Assembly: GCF_030272615.1 (NCBI RefSeq)
Contig: NC_081408.1
Coordinates: 609,768,673 to 609,832,672, forward strand
DNA length: 64,000 bases
Direction: 5' to 3'
Origin: Cryptomeria japonica
Taxonomy: Eukaryota > Streptophyta > Pinopsida > Cupressales > Cupressaceae
This document shows positions 59,641-64,000 of this stretch, in pieces (position 1 is the first letter of the stretch; the number at the start of each line of letters is the position of its first letter). The notes under the pieces are model-generated. The model did not search any database. It was not told where the DNA came from and saw only the letters and a program-made list of their open reading frames with translations. Both the position numbers and the translations under genes were made by a program.

Positions 59641-60279
59641 GATTAGATTTGTACCAACACGTTTTAAAATAAGTTTGCAATACAAATCTAGAAAGAAGAA
59701 CCCTCAAAATTTAGTATTTAAATTATTTTTTCTAATTCTCTAGGTCATTATATTATGTAAGAGAATAGCATACTCACATTTTTCAAGAGAGACTAAGATC
59801 TAGAGCCTATATCTCTCAATAATTCTAATAAGGATAAATATTGCAATATTTGATACTATATTTTAGGGAAGGTGTCTCAACCATGTTCTTAATGTTAAGA
59901 TTACACAATGTGTATTTTTGGATGTTAAATAAAAAAATCAGTTTTTGGGTTATAGGCAAGTTTTTTTTTGCCAAAAAAAAAAGGTCTTGTTTGCATAACA
60001 CTACTTATGGTGATGCACATTGCATATCTCTTGATTCAATTTAAAAATAAACATGGGCCCAATAAACCTACCAAATCCAAATATATGGCCTTCAAAAGTT
60101 TGGGTAGGAAATATTAAAAAAAAATTAGATCCATAAAATAGATGTAAAGGGAAGTTAGACCCATTAATAAATTTATGATGTGTACTATGACATACCATTG
60201 GGTATCTTTTATTGGGAGAGAATTTGGGTACCAATTTGGGTGGTTTTAGTTCATGGGTTTCTAATTACAATTTGAAGGT
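59641..60279. other. Spacer between the two gypsy copies
   Basis: AT-rich, without recognisable coding sequence. Confidence 0.45.
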
Positions 60280-60900
60280 TTTAGGTTTTGTATCTCCTAT
60301 ATTTTAGGTGCTTCGAATAGAGGTAATTAAGCTATAATAATCTCTTTACACCTCTTCTTGGTGATACTTCCACAAAGGATTTCTCTATATGTTTATTATA
60401 ATTATGATTTATTGAATAATACATTGAGTTGCTTTCGAATGTGGGTTTTTTCTCCTAAAAGGTTTTTCCCCATGTACACTTGTGTTATGGAATGTATTGT
60501 TATTTTTTTGTTTTAATATTTTTTCTTTATAGAGTTATTAAATATTAAATTTTTCACAACACTCTTCTCATAATATTAGTGTGAGGAGGTTTTCTATGTA
60601 CCCTACTTCCTTTCACATGTAAGATTTGTTATAGAATGCTCTATACGATGCAATATTTGGCTATAGGGATAGCCACAAAGATATAGGACATTTAATGAAA
60701 TCATAAGAGAGGCCAAACACAAGAGAGTGATTCTATTATATCAAAGGATGTAAATGCACAATAAGTGTACACGAATATGATTCAATATAATAGATTGAAT
60801 TATATTGAAAGCCTTGGTTTATATAATTTTCCAAGGTGAGACATAGGATGGCATAAGATTATAACACATTTCTTAATCTTATGAATTGAGACATAAAATG
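60280..60900 (+). repeat. LTR-like repeat, copy 2 (pair with 45465-45890)
   Basis: It shares ggttttgtatctcctatatt, gagttgctttcgaatgtggg, ttttctatgtaccctacttc and tatcaaaggatgtaaatgca with copy 1. It contains an insertion of about 60 bp in the middle and extends further right, with a TATA-like tttatataa at about 60828. A copia-type LTR is the best guess. Confidence 0.5.
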
Positions 60901-60939
60901 GTAATTCCCTAAGAGTTACCTAAGTAAATTATAGTGAAT

Positions 60940-61248
60940 GGGACCTGAGAGGAAAGTATTTAGATTAAATACCCTAATCACACCAACATATACTATGTCA
61001 AATAAGGTTATTGCTCTCAAAACAACTCAACATAATGTGTAGGTACCTTTCTATATAAATAATAATTGACCCAAAAACCATCCATACAATCAATAGTTGT
61101 TTGGTCAAGGTTGCATGTCATATCATAATAATCACTACCAACAAAGGCCTCTATATGAAGCAAGTATACCCCATATATAATATAATCAATTAGCATTCAA
61201 TGGAGAAACTATTACAATAGATCCCCTATAAACTTGAGAGAGATTGGT
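60940..61248 (+). mobile_element. Right gypsy copy, first segment
   Basis: This is the inverted counterpart of 59258-59600. It is interrupted at 61248 by the solo LTR and resumes at 63885. Confidence 0.75.
61244..61248. repeat. Target-site duplication of the solo LTR, left copy (TTGGT)
   Basis: TTGGT lies directly before TGTCATAACCC and is repeated directly after the LTR end at 63880-63884. Confidence 0.85.
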
Positions 61249-63879
61249 TGTCATAACCCTCTTTTTGGACCTTGATATGACTTGCTATTTTTATTAATAT
61301 TATTATCATTATTATCACTACTACTACAGCTATGATTATTATTATTATGAATTTCATGAGTAATGTTAGTTTAGAAATGATAAATAGAAATTGACAAATT
61401 GAATGAGGTTAGAATTATTTTTAAATAAAAGGTGGAGACACACACATGAGGTCATAATTTAATTTGAATTTATCTATTTACTCGATATATTAATTTAGCA
61501 CATGTCGTAGGAGAAAAAGGAAAGTTTCTAGAAGAGACTTTTCAAATTTTATTTCTCACATGTAACCACTACTTTGTCAATAATTAATTTTACATGGAAT
61601 TATTTTGGGAGAAATAATATGGAAATCATTTAATTCTTTTGTAGTGGGAAATGGCTCTCTTTTCCTATATATTGAATTCTAGATTTTTGAAAAAGGGGAG
61701 TTCATTGTGGTGAATGGAAAAAGTAAATTTCTGAAGTTCTTGAAAATTCTTGGTAGTAGTAGTAGCAGTATTATGAAGCCACATTTCATGGTAGGATTTC
61801 CAAGTTTGTTTTGAACATTTTTTATCAAGCTACAAGGGAGGATTGAAGAAGGTTGGCTGGGAGATTGGAAGATTCAACAACAAGTGCTTCGTCCAAGCCA
61901 AGTCCCCCTCTCTTCCATTTTCTCTTGCTTGTATGAAATCTTGTAATTTTCAAAAGGAAATGTCTTTTATCTCTTTTAGATTTTATTGTATGAAATCATC
62001 CCTAACAAAAGAAATTACCCCTTAGCTATTTTGATAGAATAGTCAAATAAGAGAAATCTTCTTTCTTATCCTTCTCTTTTTTTTTTGAGAATATAGATCT
62101 ACATGTAGGAAAAGATCTTGATAGAAGTTTTCTTTCAAATATGCAAATCTCATTTAAATCTGTATTCTTTTTCAAAGAGAAAAGAAAAAAAAATCTGATT
62201 TTTAGGAATAGAATAACATAAGTAAATACTTTTGTTTATTTTAAAATATAATTTTTAGATTACTGAGGTTAATAATTGTAGATCTAAATTTTATATTGAT
62301 AAAATTGATATTGAATATCTATTTAAATTAGATCCTAATTGATAAATTTAATATTTGTAAATTAATTTTTAAAAAAATAAATTATTTCAATTTAAATTTT
62401 AGTTGGTAATTTATAGATTGATTTCATTAATACTCCAGTTTGGTAAGTTAACATTCATGGATTAATTTACATCTAAATTAATAGATTGGGATTATTGTTA
62501 AATTAATGTCAAATTTTCTTGGTTGGTAAATTTATCTAATTATAGTTGAACTTATAACTTAGGATCAATTTATTAGGTTACGTAGTGGGTATTTTCTTTT
62601 AAATCATTATTGTTATGATTAGAAAATTTAAGTTAATTTATTGACCAAAAATTGTCTAATGTCCTAAAGGACCTCCTTTCCAAGTAATCATGCCTAGATT
62701 CAACTTCTCTATATTTAGTTAAATTATCCTCATTAAAGAAATGAACATTGTTTAATCTTTAAGTTACATTATTATTATGCAATAAAAAACATATTCAATA
62801 TTTTCACGCAAGCTTTACATTGATTCTTTCGCAAGTTACTCATTTATTGTTATCATACAAGTTATAAGAAGCTAGATATAATGGCCCTTCTCATCTTGAA
62901 TATTAATCTCTTAGTAGAAGTAGGTTGAATATTTGAATAAACAAGGCATTTAGAATAGTCAAATCTAATACTAGTCAAATTTATCTTCTAACTTTAAGGA
63001 AATATAAGACTAGTAAAAGGGAGGAGTTACATTTAAATGTAGGGATGAATTTCATAGTTAAGCTTCATATAATCTATTTTGTTAGAACATCAATATTAAT
63101 TGGGAAGTGGAGAAGCCTTATTTGAAAACCAAAAAGTTTACATCAAACCATAGTTAGAAACCATAACTACATACTTTACACCTTGATCCCGGGCCGAAAC
63201 GGGTATGTAGGCAGTCTAGGGATGGAGTTGTCCCTTGCACTCAGGCATTTAGGATTGGGGATTAGGATTTGGATAAGGATGAGATATTGGATTTAAATCT
63301 CCTTGGTCTTTCAATCAAAGGGTATAGATAATTCTAAGTGAAAGATTAAAATTAATTCAATGCATACTCAGAAGGAATCCCGTATGGATTCGCCTGACTT
63401 CCCGAGGCTTTAGGCCAAATTCTGAGGTGGAACTCAAGCTTGTTTAATTATTTTCTTATATTACTCCTAAATACGGCAACCTCGGTGCATTCCTAGTAGG
63501 GGAGTGTAGTCTTTAGAGAGTGGCTCAGGACCCAGATGGTCTCGATGAGTCCAAAGTCTCTGGCCAGAGCATATCCTATTCTTATGAATAGATGCCTATC
63601 CCGAATTGAATAGATGAAACTTCCCATCCCATATGGATAGATGCCTAACACATATGGTTAGATGCCTAACCAGTATGGTTAGATGCCTAGTCCCGTATGG
63701 ATAGATGCCTAACCCGTATGGTTAGATTCCCATCCCGGTTGGATGGATACCTATCACATTTGGATAGATGTACCTAAGTATGTGATTGAATCAAACACAA
63801 TTAAGAATAAGAAACTATAATTTATATATCAAAAAAAAAATCAGTTGAAATTTTGGGTTAAGATAAGTGGGTTATTACA
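61249..63879. mobile_element. Solo LTR, 2.6 kb
   Basis: It begins TGTCATAACCC and ends GGGTTATTACA, an 11-base terminal inverted repeat with one mismatch that includes TG...CA. It is flanked by TTGGT duplications and sits inside the right arm of an inverted repeat, whose homology resumes at once on the other side. That gives three independent supports for the borders. No coding domains are inside, and I see no internal second LTR. At 63187-63212, cgggccgaaacgggtatgtaggcag resembles a conserved block in Tat/Athila-type LTRs. Recombination between two LTRs would have removed the internal region. The strand cannot be fixed with certainty. Confidence 0.85.
63579..63768. repeat. 21-22 bp minisatellite inside the solo LTR
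   Basis: About eight degenerate units of the form (g)gatagatgcctaacccgtat lie close to the LTR end. They differ in ggat/ggtt and in cccgtat/acatat. Confidence 0.85.
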
Positions 63880-63884
63880 TTGGT
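63880..63884. repeat. Target-site duplication of the solo LTR, right copy (TTGGT)
   Basis: It matches 61244-61248 exactly. Confidence 0.85.
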
Positions 63885-64000
63885 GGTATACCATGAAAAC
63901 TAAAACCAAGAGAGAAACATATGGTGCTACCCAATCTTATGTTCCATACTCCCAATTCATTTCTTACCAATTCTCATACCCAAGCCATCTACCACAATTA
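63885..64000 (+). mobile_element. Right gypsy copy, second segment, running off the window
   Basis: It is the inverted counterpart of 59155-59270 and would encode the start of gag (KREKHMVLP-like in the left copy). The element continues beyond the window. Confidence 0.75.

Overview
The window looks like intergenic DNA from a large, repeat-rich seed-plant genome, most likely a gymnosperm. The reasons are AT-rich sequence, about two host-type gene loci in 64 kb, old decayed LTR and LINE copies, and plant-only families (ankyrin-PGG proteins, plant mobile domain). The species assignment is inference. I see no bacterial, organellar, rRNA, tRNA or CRISPR features.

Layout. 1-6.3 kb: decayed repeats, then copy A of a transposon-borne protein family. 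6302-19290: a complete minus-strand Ty3/gypsy-like element with two 793-bp LTRs, a 5-bp target duplication (ATATG), a polypurine tract and a primer-binding site. It keeps gag, protease and the end of integrase but has no reverse transcriptase, RNase H or integrase core. On its opposite strand, between the integrase tail and the 3' LTR, lies a decayed plant mobile domain (PMD, MAIN-like) gene. 23.4-25.2 kb: an intact three-exon ankyrin-PGG membrane protein gene (minus). 26.2-32.7 kb: LINE fragments in both orientations, with copy C of the same unclassified protein family. 36.3-39.4 kb: a LINE RNase H tail, copy B, and a broken ankyrin-gene 5' end. 41.4-46.2 kb: LTR-like DNA, LINE ORF1 and another ankyrin 5' fragment. 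46.7-49 kb: an old two-subunit satellite. 55.1-56.9 kb: a second ankyrin-PGG gene (plus) with a frameshift in its last exon. 57-64 kb: two head-to-head gypsy remnants, the right one split by a 2.6-kb solo LTR with TTGGT target duplications.

How it fits together. Four ankyrin-PGG loci (one intact, one frameshifted, two 5' stubs) suggest a small resident gene cluster spread apart by transposon insertions. The most unusual unit is the 13-kb element. It carries two opposed transcription units, gag-pro and PMD, and the leader of each holds an array of the same CGCGTCTGTG-like motif pointing toward its own ORF. Eighteen premature stops counted in these two ORFs are all TAG or TGA, as expected from C-to-T decay of CAG and CGA codons in methylated DNA.
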